64,000 nt of DNA from Streptomyces sp. MMG1121. GTDB taxonomy: Bacteria > Actinomycetota > Actinomycetes > Streptomycetales > Streptomycetaceae. Shown in pieces: positions 43,275 through 52,379 of this stretch; position 1 is the stretch's first letter, and every line of letters starts with the position of its first letter. The stretch lies in assembly GCF_001280015.1 (NCBI RefSeq), contig NZ_LGDV01000203.1:1-64000 (forward strand), read 5' to 3'. The position numbers were made by a program, and so were the translations under genes. A model generated the notes under the pieces. It did no database searches. It was not told the DNA's origin and saw nothing but the letters and a program-made list of their open reading frames with translations.

Positions 43275-43572
43275 CGCTCGGCCCTGGCCGTCGTCCGTGT
43301 CGCTGCGGGCCGCACGGGGCCTCTGACCAGGAGAAACATGGCACGCCGTGCAGCCTTTTCCGGCACCTCGCTGGCGCGCTCGGAGGTTTCGTACCCGCAG
43401 GCAGGGAGACTCGACTGTGCCCTCCAGGGGCGCGTAGCCCGTATCGCGCGGGGTGTTCCCTGTTCCGTGGGCGTCCTGCCGGTAGGCTCCGCGCCGTGCC
43501 CGGCCGTGCGACCCCCCTCGTACCGCGTGTTCAAAGCCCTTGGAAGCGGACCAGGGATGAGCTACACCTTGC
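43275..43572. other. Intergenic stretch, no gene seen
   Basis: About 300 bp between the decayed kinase-like gene and the XRE regulator. Nothing beyond chance open frames. Confidence 0.4.
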
Positions 43573-44379
43573 TCACAGTGATCCTTCCAGTAGGGAGAGG
43601 GCAGCTGCGCTCGGGCTCCCCGGGTCCGCCGAGTAGACGTACAGGTGCTGGCCCGGTGCCGCGCTGACGGCGAAGCCCTGGTAGTGCAGGTGCAGGTCGC
43701 CGACCCGCGGATGGCGCAGGTGCTTGGTCTCGCCGGTGCGCGGCCGTACCTCGTGCCGGGCCCACAGGTCGCCGAAGGCGGGGCTGCGGACGGTGAGTTC
43801 GCCGACCACCGCGGTCACTCGTGGGTCGTCGGGGAACGGCGTGGCGGCGGCGCGCAGATTGCTGACCGCGCCGCGGGCGGCCTGGTCCCAGTCGGCGTAG
43901 AACTCCCGCGCCGCCGGATCGAGGAACACCATGCGGACGATGTTGTCCAGCCGTGCGAATCCGGCGTACAGCGCGATGGCGAGTGCGTTGGCGGCCAGGA
44001 CGTCCAGTGCCGGGCCGAGGACGCAGGCCGGTCCGGCGACGACATGGTCGAGCAGCGTGCGCAGTTCGGGCCGTACGGACGCCGACGCGACCCGCGCCTG
44101 CGCGCTGGGTGCCGGTTGGGCGAGCCGGAACAGGTGTGTGGCGGCGTGCTCGTCGAGTTGCAGGGCGCGTGCGATGGCGTCCAGGACCTGCTCGGACGGA
44201 TGCCGCTCGCGTCCCTGTTCCAACCGGGTGTAGTAGTCGGCGCTCACGCCGGCCAGCAGTGCGACCTCCTCGCGGCGCAGGCCGGCGACGCGCCGCGGCT
44301 CGTCCTCGGGCAGCCCGGCCTGGGCCGGTGAGATCAGGTCGCGGCGGGCGCGCAGGTATTCGCCCAGTTCGGTGTTCAC
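43573..44379 (-). CDS. XRE-family regulator with MmyB-like ligand domain
   Basis: 268 residues. The N-terminal helix-turn-helix is LGEYLRARRDL with GLRREEVALLAGVSADYYTRLEQGRE. The C-terminal MmyB-like PAS-type domain runs from LDHVVAGPACVLGPALDVLAANALA to the end, with LDPAAREFYADWDQAA. These regulators often sit next to, and control, one oxidoreductase or hydrolase gene; here an alpha/beta hydrolase lies immediately upstream on the same strand. GTG 44379 is chosen because GGAG precedes it, though spacing is short. Confidence 0.85.
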   Translation of the reverse strand: MNTELGEYLRARRDLISPAQAGLPEDEPRRVAGLRREEVALLAGVSADYYTRLEQGRERHPSEQVLDAIARALQLDEHAATHLFRLAQPAPSAQARVASASVRPELRTLLDHVVAGPACVLGPALDVLAANALAIALYAGFARLDNIVRMVFLDPAAREFYADWDQAARGAVSNLRAAATPFPDDPRVTAVVGELTVRSPAFGDLWARHEVRPRTGETKHLRHPRVGDLHLHYQGFAVSAAPGQHLYVYSADPGSPSAAALSLLEGSL

Positions 44380-44389
44380 GGTCTCCAAC

Positions 44390-45478
44390 CTAAGCAACCT
44401 GGTCTCCCACCCGGGCAACCCGCTGTCCGGGCTGGTCTGCGGTCTGGGCGAGCTTGGTGTCCAGCCAGCGCAGCACCGGGGTGAGTGCGGCGTCCGAGTT
44501 CAGCTCGTAGATCAGACCGTGGCCGTTGCCGTGGACGCCGTGTTCGGGAAGGTGGAGTCGCTCGGCTGCGGCACCCGCCGTACGGAGGAACTCCACGATC
44601 GCCGGTCCCGCCGCGGCGAAGGCCGACGCACCACCGGTGACCACCGCAACCGGCAGCCCGGTGAGGGCCGGGATGCGGAGCCCGGCCGGATCGGCCTCGC
44701 GGACCTCGCCGGCGGAGGCCAGCGGCGGGTCGTAGCGGATCGGCGCGGCGGTCAGCCCCCAGTCGAGGGTGCCGATGCCGGGGGTCGTCGCGAAGGCCGG
44801 GCCCAGCGGCTCGACCGTGACGATCGCGGTGACCAGGTCGGGGCGGCGGTCGGCGAGGAGCCAGCCGTCCGGACCGGACGCCGAGTGGGTGACGACGATC
44901 GACGGGCCGATGCGGTCCAGCAGACGGGCCAGCCGGTCGGCATCCAACTCCTGGGAGGCGGCCAGATCCGCGGGCAGCGGACCGAACGGGGCGATGAAGG
45001 CGTCCAGTGCGGCGTCGTCCGCCGGGTCGAACGGCCACTGCGTGTGCTCCTCCACCCCGTCCACCCGGCCGTGCGTGCTCCGGGGGCCGTCCGCGAGCGG
45101 GAAGAAGACGCGTCGGCCGTCCTCGTACGGGAAGGGGTGGCCCGGTGGGGCGCCGACGACCTCGGCGTGGGCCGGGGAGCGGCCGTGCCCCGGGCGGTCG
45201 GGCACCAGCACCGCATACCCGGCCTCGACCAGACGCTGTGCCCATCCGGGCCGCCCGTCCGGGGTGTCCAGCCACTCGGTGCCCTGCAGCAGGCCGCCGT
45301 GCACGAGGACGACGGGGTACGGCCGCGAGACCCGCTCGGGTGCCTCCCACTCGACGTACATCGGGGCGCGCTGGTACGTCTCGCCGCCCTGCACGATCCG
45401 CTCGCCGGTGATCCAGAAGTGTCCGCGACGCGAGGTGCGCGGCGCCGTGTCGGTCCAGAAGTCGTTCATGCCCTCCAT
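44390..45478 (-). CDS. Alpha/beta hydrolase, possibly a secondary-metabolite or esterase-type enzyme
   Basis: About 362 residues, longer than average for the fold. Landmarks are VVLVHGGLLQGTEW, a nucleophile region VVTHSASGPDGW (Ser in T-H-S-A-S-G), the acid strand AVVTGGAS and a C-terminal HGNGHGLIYE His. There is no signal peptide. Several ATG codons lie close together (45478, 45469), so the start is uncertain. It ends 10 nt before the start of the XRE regulator, so the two are probably co-transcribed. The substrate is unknown. Confidence 0.8.
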   Translation of the reverse strand: MEGMNDFWTDTAPRTSRRGHFWITGERIVQGGETYQRAPMYVEWEAPERVSRPYPVVLVHGGLLQGTEWLDTPDGRPGWAQRLVEAGYAVLVPDRPGHGRSPAHAEVVGAPPGHPFPYEDGRRVFFPLADGPRSTHGRVDGVEEHTQWPFDPADDAALDAFIAPFGPLPADLAASQELDADRLARLLDRIGPSIVVTHSASGPDGWLLADRRPDLVTAIVTVEPLGPAFATTPGIGTLDWGLTAAPIRYDPPLASAGEVREADPAGLRIPALTGLPVAVVTGGASAFAAAGPAIVEFLRTAGAAAERLHLPEHGVHGNGHGLIYELNSDAALTPVLRWLDTKLAQTADQPGQRVARVGDQVA

Positions 45479-46052
45479 GCTGGCCGAGCGCACCACGGCC
45501 GCGCCTGGGTGCAGTGCACCCCCTCAGCCGGCAGGTCTTTCTCCGCACCCTCCCTCCTGACATCTGCAGGGGGCCGGGCGCGACGCACTCGCTGCGGGAC
45601 AAGGGGCACCGGGGTGCTGCTCATCCGAGACCAGGGTCCGCGCGTACGACCTGCCCGCGACGGAGGGCGCGCGAAGGCGGACCACCAGGGCGCCTGGCGG
45701 GCGGCTGACCGTATGGTGGCCAACGCCGATCCCGCGGACAGCACATCAGCGGTGCACGCGGCCTACTGCGCTGGGGATCAGTCAGGCGGCGTCACCTGCA
45801 ACAACAACTCCCGACACCAGCGCGGCCGAGAGCAGACGCGGTGACATCGAGGGGCGCTCGGCGTGCCACTGCCGTGAGCCGTCGTGTGCGCAGCCCGGTG
45901 GTTGGTCGAGTGCCGGTGGTTCTTCGACTGCTCAGCGATCGTGCCGAACTGACATGGGGTCAGCCCGGTGAGCGGGGCTGCCCAGGACGGCCCGGACGCC
46001 GTGATCGCACCAGCCGCAGCGAGATCGTATCGATGATCGACGCTGTGGAACG
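45479..46052. other. Intergenic stretch, no supported gene
   Basis: About 570 bp upstream of the hydrolase (minus) and of the membrane protein (plus), so it should contain both promoters. The open frames present have no ribosome sites. Confidence 0.4.
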
Positions 46053-46529
46053 ATGACCGTCATGGCAGGTCAGGTCTGGGTGTCACTCATATCGCTGGGG
46101 GGCGTTGTCCTCGGCGGCGTGTTGTCCTACCTCGTTCAGCACAGGACTCAGCAATCAGCGGAACGTGCTGAACAGCAACGGCAGCGGATTGCGTTGTCCG
46201 AGACCCGACGCGGTGAGCGGCTGGCGCTGTTGGAGCGGTTCATCGAGGTATCGGCGGAGGCGGAACGATGCGCCTACACCCGGCCGTCCGAGTGGGAGGA
46301 CACCGATGCCTGGTACCTCACGACCCGGGACGTCATGTACAGGTTGTGGGTCGCCGATCGACTCCTACGCATCCAATTCCCCCTGCTCGTGCATGACGCC
46401 GCGCACGCGCACTTCCTGGACCTCAACAGGACCGTGTGGCACGGCTTGTCCGATGGTGAGAGCGTGCGGGACTACCTGGAGGGCAACCGGTCGGTGTTTC
46501 TCGACGCGGCCCGCGAGGTCATGGGGTAG
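46053..46529 (+). CDS. Single-helix membrane protein with coiled coil, unknown function
   Basis: 158 residues. An N-terminal helix (WVSLISLGGVVLGGVLSYLV) is followed by a charged coiled-coil segment (QSAERAEQQRQRIALSETRRGERLALLERFIEVSAEAERC) and a helical C-terminal domain with DVMYRLWVADRLLRIQFP and LDLNRTVWHGL. This architecture is common in small actinomycete membrane proteins of unknown role. No operon partner is evident, and the start has no strong ribosome site. Confidence 0.65.
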   Translation: MTVMAGQVWVSLISLGGVVLGGVLSYLVQHRTQQSAERAEQQRQRIALSETRRGERLALLERFIEVSAEAERCAYTRPSEWEDTDAWYLTTRDVMYRLWVADRLLRIQFPLLVHDAAHAHFLDLNRTVWHGLSDGESVRDYLEGNRSVFLDAAREVMG

Positions 46530-47112
46530 CGCATCGCTGACTCCCAAAGATCATTTGCGAGAACAACCTCGTGGACGCGTACTGAGAGCGGCCCGCGATG
46601 GCTGTGTGACGCGAGCCGCCCGAGGTGTGGGTGGTGGACGCTGTGCCGGCCCCCCAATATGGTCCAGGTCGCCGTCGACCTCGACGAGGCAGGCGACCCC
46701 GTGCCGAGTGCCGTTGCCGTCGTCGCCGGTCCAGGTGGTGATCCCCATGAGGTGTCGGACAGGGCGCAGGCGCCGGCCGGTCCCCTCCTTGCGGATCGCG
46801 TCGCAGGAGAAGCCCAACCGCACCCTTGCCCGTCCTCGTCCAGCCGTCGCGGACACCGGGCAGTCCGAGACCTGAGTGGAGTCAGGTCGGTATCCGCCGT
46901 CGCCAGCCGGATGGGCGGCAACTACCTGCCGGAGGCACGCAACGCAACCCCTGCCTTGCGCCGGCCCCGGACGAAGCCGTCGTGGCCGGTCGAGCCTCAG
47001 CCCCCCCGGATGGCTTCCCCGATGAGCACTGTGGGAGATGTCGATCTAGCCTCCGAGGTGAGCGCTAAGTGGATCTTTTGATGGGGCGCTCTACTTGGCC
47101 CGAGGAGGAAAA
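46530..47112. other. Intergenic stretch with a possible protein remnant
   Basis: About 580 bp. On the minus strand near 46690-46800 the frame reads LRPVRHLMGITTWTGDD and GVACLVEVDGDL, which might be a piece of a decayed Nudix-like protein. The support is weak and I do not call a gene. Confidence 0.3.
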
Positions 47113-47361
47113 ATGCGCAAGATATCCAAGGTCGCTGCGGCGGCCGCCATTATCACCGGCTTCAGCGTCATGGGCGTAGGCACTGCCACCGCCCAGGCCG
47201 CGGAGGTCATGCATGGCGGCGGGTGTAGGTCCCACAACCTGAACGTCGACGTTCTCGGCGAGGTGGGCATCCTCAACGGACTGGCCGGAAACGTGCTGAA
47301 CGGTGAGGGAAACCCAGGTGGGCAGATCACCGACTTCGGCGAATGCGATCACGGCTGGTAG
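47113..47361 (+). CDS. Small secreted protein with two cysteines
   Basis: 82 residues. A Sec signal peptide (MRKISKVAAAAAIITGF, cleavage near AQA-A) precedes a mature part of about 52 residues. The mature part has Cys in GGGCRSHN and FGECDHGW, a hydrophobic NVDVLGEVGILNGLAGNVL and Gly-rich turns. GGAGG stands just before the ATG, and a terminator follows at 47465. The size and two Cys recall chaplins, but the chaplin core motif is absent. It may be an exported surface or signalling peptide; the function is unknown. Confidence 0.72.
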   Translation: MRKISKVAAAAAIITGFSVMGVGTATAQAAEVMHGGGCRSHNLNVDVLGEVGILNGLAGNVLNGEGNPGGQITDFGECDHGW

Positions 47362-47464
47362 CTCCATCAGGTAGCTCACCGCACGGGGTCCAGGCGCCCG
47401 AGTCACAAGTCCTGCGCCCGCCCGGCTTTCAGTAGCCACTTCCGTCTGTCTCGAAGTGGATGTC

Positions 47465-47499
47465 AAAGGCCCCGGATCCTTGACCCGTCCGGGGCCTTT
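47465..47499 (+). terminator. Perfect 12-bp stem-loop terminator
   Basis: AAAGGCCCCGGA (47465-47476) and TCCGGGGCCTTT (47488-47499) form a perfect stem with an 11-nt loop, about 100 nt after the small secreted protein gene. The AAA/TTT ends make it bidirectional. Confidence 0.85.
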
Positions 47500-48141
47500 G
47501 CGATGCCGCCCCGACAGGAACCGAGCCTACGGCGGCACCCGCTTGGGGGCCGGCTGCCCCAGAGTGTTCGACTGGTCTGCCCGGTAGCCCCGGGGCACCG
47601 CCCGCTACGGCCGCATGGCTGCCGCTCGACCCTCAGCAAGTGTCGGGCCGCCCGCACGCGGACTGCTCGGTGCGCGGCCCTCCTGCTGGCGTAGCAGCCT
47701 GCGCAGTACGCCGGTGAGCTGGGCGAGCACACCGTCCTCTGTCACTCGCATTGATGATCTCGCGTCGATCGTGTTCCGGCGTGCGCCCGCTGTTCAGCAC
47801 ATACCGGCGCCGGCTCACAGGCGCCACAGTCGACGCATTCGTCCGGGAGGGTGCACAGGGACCGTCGGCCCTCGTACAGCTGCGGTCCACGGGGCGTTCT
47901 GCGACGCAGGCCCAAGCAGCCGGCAAGGCGGTGGCGCCGGGGCAGGACAGCGGTGCGGAACCCGGTTCCCGGCGCGCGGCGGGCTTCGACGGGTCCGACC
48001 CCCAGACCACGGCGGCCTTCCGCGCCGCCACGAGGTTAGACCTGCCCGACTAGTGAAGGCCCCTGCGGCTTGCCGGGCCGCGTTCCGCGTACGGCGTCCT
48101 GGGCACCGCCCCCGAATCCCGGACCAGCTCGTATGCGGGGT
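47500..48141. other. Intergenic stretch, no supported gene
   Basis: About 640 bp. A short plus-strand frame ending at TAG 48053 reads GFDGSDPQTTAAFRAATRLDLPD at its end and could be a gene tail, but nothing upstream supports a full gene. Confidence 0.35.
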
Positions 48142-49146
48142 TCACAGGTCGGTCAGCAGGACGGCCGCCCCGTCGAAGCGCCCCGCCTTGAGATCGCTGA
48201 GCGCCTGCTGCGCCTGGGAGAGCGGGTAGGGATGTGTGGTGGCCCGGACGTCGTACCGGGCCGCGAGTTCCAGGAAGTCGTGTCCGTCGTCCCGGGTGTT
48301 CGAGGTGACGCTGCGCACCTCTCTCTCGTAGAACAGTTCGCTCTCGTAGCGCAGCACCGGGATGTCGCTGAGGTGGATCCCCGCGACGGCCAGGACTCCG
48401 CCCCGGTCCAGTGCCCGCAGCGCCACCGGTACGAGTTCACCGGCCGGCGCGAAGAGGATGGCCCCGTCCAGCGGCTCGGGCGGAAGGTCGTAGGCTCCGC
48501 GGGCCGACGCACAGCCGAGGTCGAGCGCGAGCCGTCTCGAGGCCTCGTCGCGGGTCAGGACGTGCACGGTGGCACCCTGCGCCAGGGCCACCTGGGCGCA
48601 CAGGTGCGCGCTGCCGCCGAACCCGTACAGCCCGAGACGTCCACCCGGCGGCAGTGACGTCCGCAGCAGCGCCCGGTAGCCGATGATGCCCGCGCACAGC
48701 AGCGGCGCCAGTGCGATGTCGTCCATGTCTGCCGGCAGCCTGTAGGCGAAGGCGGCCGGTACGGTTGTGTACTCTGCGTAGCCGCCGTCGGCGTCCCAGC
48801 CCGTGTACTCCGAGGCGGGGCACAGGTTCTCGTCCCCGCGCAGGCAGTATCGGCAGGTGCCGTCCGTACGGCGCAGCCACGCCACTCCGACGCGGTCGCC
48901 GACGGTCCACCCGCTCACGCCGGCACCGGTGTCGGTGACCGTGCCGACCACCTCGTGCCCGGGTGTCACCCCCGTTCGGTGCACCGGCAGGTCGCCCTCG
49001 GTGACGTGCAGATCGGTACGGCACACACCGCATGCCAGCACCCGCACCAGCAGTTCCCCGGCTCCCGGTACCGGGACGGGCCGCTCCACGAGCCGCAGCG
49101 GCTGTTGCTCGACGGGTCCCGGCCGGGACACCACCCATGCGCGCAT
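48142..49146 (-). CDS. Zinc-dependent alcohol dehydrogenase family protein
   Basis: 334 residues. Catalytic zinc ligands are in [11 protein letters not shown] and TPGHEVVG. The structural-zinc loop reads [18 protein letters not shown], with three Cys where four are usual and Asp/Thr in place of the first. The NAD(P) site is [17 protein letters not shown], with Gly-Phe-Gly-Gly-Ser-Ala. It oxidises alcohols or reduces aldehydes. The start at 49146 fits the family N-terminus (MRAWVV). A terminator separates it from the upstream ABC exporter gene. Confidence 0.88.
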   Translation of the reverse strand: MRAWVVSRPGPVEQQPLRLVERPVPVPGAGELLVRVLACGVCRTDLHVTEGDLPVHRTGVTPGHEVVGTVTDTGAGVSGWTVGDRVGVAWLRRTDGTCRYCLRGDENLCPASEYTGWDADGGYAEYTTVPAAFAYRLPADMDDIALAPLLCAGIIGYRALLRTSLPPGGRLGLYGFGGSAHLCAQVALAQGATVHVLTRDEASRRLALDLGCASARGAYDLPPEPLDGAILFAPAGELVPVALRALDRGGVLAVAGIHLSDIPVLRYESELFYEREVRSVTSNTRDDGHDFLELAARYDVRATTHPYPLSQAQQALSDLKAGRFDGAAVLLTDL

Positions 49147-49346
49147 CGCCTGTGCCCCCGTCCTGTCCCGTACTGCCCCTCTTCCTGTTCCTGTCCCCCT
49201 TCAGTGTGGCCGAGCGCACCGGCCGCCGCTCGGTACCGCATGTGGCGCATGCCGGGTCCGTGGTGCGGGCGCTGCTTCTTCGCCGGTGGGAGGTGTCCGT
49301 GTCCCCACGCAGGATGCTGCTGGGCAGACGCAGGGGAGGGGGAAAG

Positions 49347-49383
49347 GGGCCGTGCCGTCTTTCGGTATGGTCCGGCACGGCCC
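49347..49383 (-). terminator. Perfect 11-bp stem-loop terminator of the peptide/ABC operon
   Basis: GGGCCGTGCCG (49347-49357) and CGGCACGGCCC (49373-49383) pair perfectly with a 15-nt loop. It starts about 14 nt after the stop of the minus-strand ABC transporter gene and so ends that operon before the dehydrogenase. Confidence 0.85.
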
Positions 49384-49396
49384 GTGGTGTGGAGGG

Positions 49397-51340
49397 TCAG
49401 CGGTCCTGGGCGAGGGCGTGCAGCTCGCCGAGCAGGCTGCCCTTGGTCGCGATGAGGTCCTCGTACCGGCCCTGCTCGCGGATCCGGCCCCGGTCGAGAA
49501 CGACGACCCGGTCAGCCATTCTCACGTTGTCGAGCCGGTGTGTGACCACGATCGTGATACGGCCCGGCGCCATCGCCCGCAGCTCGCGGAAGATCGCGTG
49601 CTCGCCGCGGGCGTCCATCTCACTGGTCGGTTCGTCCAGCACGAGAACGGCCGGCTCCCGGTACATCGCCCGCCCGCACGCGAGGCGCTGCCACTGGCCC
49701 CCGGACAACTCCTGCCCGCCCCAGACGGATCGGGCGAGCAGGGTGTCGAGTTGTCGGGGGAGTGCCCGCAGTGCCTCGCCCATGCCGACCCGTTCCGCGA
49801 CCGTCCAGATCCGGTCGTCGTCGTGCTCACTCGGCTGGCCGAGGGTGATGTTCTCCCGGGCCGACAAGGGCCAGTGGCCGTTCTTCTGCGGGACGAGACC
49901 GACGTGCCGCCACACCGATTCGGCGTCCGCGCCGGATAGATCGGTGTCGTCCCACAGAACGGCTCCTTCAGTGGCCGTGGTCAGCCCGGTGAGCAACCTG
50001 ATCAGCGTGGACTTGCCGGCCCCGTTCTCGCCGACCAGAGCGACGACCTCGCCGCGCTCGAAGGTGAGCGTCACCGGATGCAGCGCAGGGATGTCCTTGG
50101 ACCCGTAGGTGAATCCGGCGCCCTCCAGGCGGATCCGCCGGGGTGCTGTGACCTGCAGGGTGCCCCGGGCCGTGGTCATGGACCGGACCTCGTCGATGAA
50201 CTCGTAGTAGTCGCTGAGATAGAGCCCGTGATGGAACATCACCGCTCCGTACCGGACGATCGAGTTGAGCGCGCGCCCAGCGGTCTGCGAGGCGACGACG
50301 GCCGTGCCCGCGACCGCCGCCGACATCGCGCCCGCCAGCACCAGCACGGCCAGCGCGACCCACATGCCGAGTGTGAACACCCCGGCCAGGGACGCGGCGA
50401 GCAGGGTCACCAGCAAATACGGGCGCGCGCCCGCCAGTTCCCGGCCCTCGACCCGGTCGCACATCGTCCGGTACCAGAAGTGCAGATACGGCCTCATCGT
50501 GTTGGCCCGCAGCTCGTCGGCGAGATCCGCGGTCGTCAACCACCAGCGCATCATGCCCCGTACATTGCGTGCGGAGATCGTCCGGTCGTGGACGCGGTAG
50601 TCGATGCGAGCGGCGATCACCCCGCCCAGGCCCCGCGGGATCACGGACAGCAGGAGCACGCCCAGGAGCAGCGGATGCAGGGAGGTGAGGACTGTCGCCG
50701 CGGAGATCAGCTGGACGAGGCCGTTGGTGAGTGTCTTGGCGTCGTCGACGAGGTCGACGGCGCGCAGCGCACCGATCTCCGCTGCCTGACTGCGGTCGGT
50801 GAAGCCCTCGGTGTCGTAGGCGGACAGTTCGGCGCGCATGTGCAGGTCGACCAGGGTGAGGTCGGCGACCGAGGCGATCTGCGGGTTCAGGCGCCTGGTC
50901 GCCCAGTCCGCGAGGATCCACATGCCCGCCCCCACGGCCATCGCCACGACCGCGACGGCCAGCGCCGGCCACGCCTGCTCCAGCCCCCGGCGCGGGTCGG
51001 ATGCGGTCAGCTTCGGCAGGGCTGTGGCGACGGCGCTGAGCATCACCGCCGTTCCCAGGCCGGACAGCAGCTGGCAGACGAGGATCGTGACCGCCATACG
51101 CCGGTCGACGGACCAGGCGAGCCGGGCCGTCTGCGCCAGCGCCACGGGGATGCGACGGGCCATGTCCCACAGCGTCGCGTCGTCCATGGCACGCCGGTGC
51201 TTGCGCCCGTTGTAGTCGAGTTCGGGAGGCGCGGACGGCTGCGGTGTGCCGGTCCGGGCCGCCGGGACGGACACCGTCTCGCCGGCCTCACACCAGGCCT
51301 CCGCCACAGGTGCCTTCTCGTGATCACGGGGTGACGTCAT
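49397..51340 (-). CDS. ABC transporter, fused permease and ATPase
   Basis: 647 residues. Residues about 1-60 form a cytoplasmic leader; six helices span about 80-330 (ILVCQLLSGLGTAVML, WPALAVAVVAMAVGAGM). The ATPase domain has Walker A LVGENGAGKSTLI, the Q-loop VPQKNG, a signature region ELSGGQWQRLACGRAM, Walker B VLVLDEPTSEMD and H-loop VVTHRLD. It is an exporter half-transporter that probably works as a homodimer. Its ATG overlaps the stop of the APH-fold gene (ATGA). No peptidase C39 domain is present, so leader cleavage, if any, needs another enzyme. Confidence 0.9.
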   Translation of the reverse strand: MTSPRDHEKAPVAEAWCEAGETVSVPAARTGTPQPSAPPELDYNGRKHRRAMDDATLWDMARRIPVALAQTARLAWSVDRRMAVTILVCQLLSGLGTAVMLSAVATALPKLTASDPRRGLEQAWPALAVAVVAMAVGAGMWILADWATRRLNPQIASVADLTLVDLHMRAELSAYDTEGFTDRSQAAEIGALRAVDLVDDAKTLTNGLVQLISAATVLTSLHPLLLGVLLLSVIPRGLGGVIAARIDYRVHDRTISARNVRGMMRWWLTTADLADELRANTMRPYLHFWYRTMCDRVEGRELAGARPYLLVTLLAASLAGVFTLGMWVALAVLVLAGAMSAAVAGTAVVASQTAGRALNSIVRYGAVMFHHGLYLSDYYEFIDEVRSMTTARGTLQVTAPRRIRLEGAGFTYGSKDIPALHPVTLTFERGEVVALVGENGAGKSTLIRLLTGLTTATEGAVLWDDTDLSGADAESVWRHVGLVPQKNGHWPLSARENITLGQPSEHDDDRIWTVAERVGMGEALRALPRQLDTLLARSVWGGQELSGGQWQRLACGRAMYREPAVLVLDEPTSEMDARGEHAIFRELRAMAPGRITIVVTHRLDNVRMADRVVVLDRGRIREQGRYEDLIATKGSLLGELHALAQDR

Positions 51341-52230
51341 GCGAACACCCCCGCCATGAGCCGGTCCAGGGTGCGGCGCCCTAGCGCGGTGACGACCGGA
51401 TCGTCGTGCGCGGGGCCCCGGACCAGACAGCTCACCGCGTCCACAGCGGCCAGCCCCTTCAGCGCGTGCCGCTCGGCAAACATCAGATCGCGGCCGTAGC
51501 CCTGGAACCACGCAGCTTCCAGGTCGGGTCGATCCGCCCAGATCCCGCAGCTCATCGGCACGAAGTCCTGTACCGCTGCCGCGAACCGTGACCGCTCGAA
51601 GCCGATCCACCCGGCCTGCCCGAGGCGCGGGGACCACAGGAGATGGCGCGGCCCTGCGGCGCCGTGGATGAAGGCGAGCGGCAGGGGCGGCAGTTCGCGC
51701 AGTTGCCCGGCGAGGCCGCGCACCAGCTCGCGCTCCGCCGACGTCAGCAGATCGCCGGCCTGCCGCAACTGCCTGTCGGCGCTGTCGGCCGCGGCCAGCA
51801 GCGCCCGTTCCGCCGCAAGACGATGCGGGCCGGACAGGTCACCGGCGGTGTGCAGCCGGGCCAGCAGAGCGCCGCCCTGTCGGTGTGCCCGGCGCTCCCC
51901 GGTCACCGGCAGGGTCAGCTGCTCGAGCGGAGCGCCGGGTACGGCGGTCAGCAGCAGGGCCAGGTGTTCGGCGCTCGAGGCACACAGCTGCGGCACGTGG
52001 CCGGCGCCGAGCGCGGGAACCGCGTGGCGCAGGGCGAAGGTCTCCCGCTCGTACCTCGGAGGGTTCGGCGAGACCTTCAGATAGAAGCGCACGTCATCGG
52101 GGCGGCGAAGGGCCCAGACACGGGAGTTCTCGCGGACGGGTGCGGCGTCGTGTGCAACGGACACCTCTGCACCGAGTTCCCTGGCGGCCCAGGCGAGCAG
52201 GGCCGGCGCGGGCATGGTCGAGTGGGTCAT
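51337..52230 (-). CDS. APH-fold protein with lost catalytic residues (pseudokinase)
   Basis: 297 residues. The kinase-like N-lobe has the VRFYLKVSPNPPRYERE lysine and the C-lobe has PLAFIHGAAGPRHLLW, GQAGWIGFERSRFAAAVQDF and WADRPDLEAAWFQGYG. In active aminoglycoside-phosphotransferase-fold enzymes the loop is HGDxxxxN and the metal site DFE; here HGD is HGA, the Asn is His, and DFE is GFE. Phosphotransfer is therefore unlikely. ATG 52230 overlaps the stop of a 50-codon peptide gene and its own stop overlaps the ABC gene. I infer a binding or scaffold role toward the peptide. Confidence 0.85.
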   Translation of the reverse strand: MTHSTMPAPALLAWAARELGAEVSVAHDAAPVRENSRVWALRRPDDVRFYLKVSPNPPRYERETFALRHAVPALGAGHVPQLCASSAEHLALLLTAVPGAPLEQLTLPVTGERRAHRQGGALLARLHTAGDLSGPHRLAAERALLAAADSADRQLRQAGDLLTSAERELVRGLAGQLRELPPLPLAFIHGAAGPRHLLWSPRLGQAGWIGFERSRFAAAVQDFVPMSCGIWADRPDLEAAWFQGYGRDLMFAERHALKGLAAVDAVSCLVRGPAHDDPVVTALGRRTLDRLMAGVFA

Positions 52231-52379
52231 GCACCCCACCTCGTAGACGGTCGTGACGCGGATGCGAACAGCGCGCGGCGGGCGTCGGCCGGGCGCCGGA
52301 GTGCGGTCGGGAACGTGGCCCGAGCCGGAGGGTTTTCGAACGCAGGCTGAAGAGCGACGGGTACGAGCATGGGATTCAC
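52227..52379 (-). CDS. Candidate precursor or leader peptide of 50 residues
   Basis: GTG 52379 follows GAGGAGG with a 4-nt gap. The 50-codon ORF ends in an ATGA overlap with the APH-fold gene. The peptide starts MNPMLVPVALQPAFENPPAR, has a basic middle with RRPADARRALF and ends RPSTRWGA. There is no signal peptide, membrane helix or Cys. Strong coupling to a non-catalytic kinase fold and an exporter resembles RiPP precursor context, but no known modifying enzyme is encoded beside it and no precursor family is recognised. Confidence 0.55.
   Translation of the reverse strand: MNPMLVPVALQPAFENPPARATFPTALRRPADARRALFASASRPSTRWGA

Noticed and set aside
45841..46056. 71-codon ORF before the single-helix membrane protein
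   Set aside because: It overlaps the next start, is Arg-rich and has no ribosome site.
47113..47361. Chaplin identity for the small secreted protein
   Set aside because: The conserved chaplin core around GNxxGNxC is not present and Cys spacing differs.
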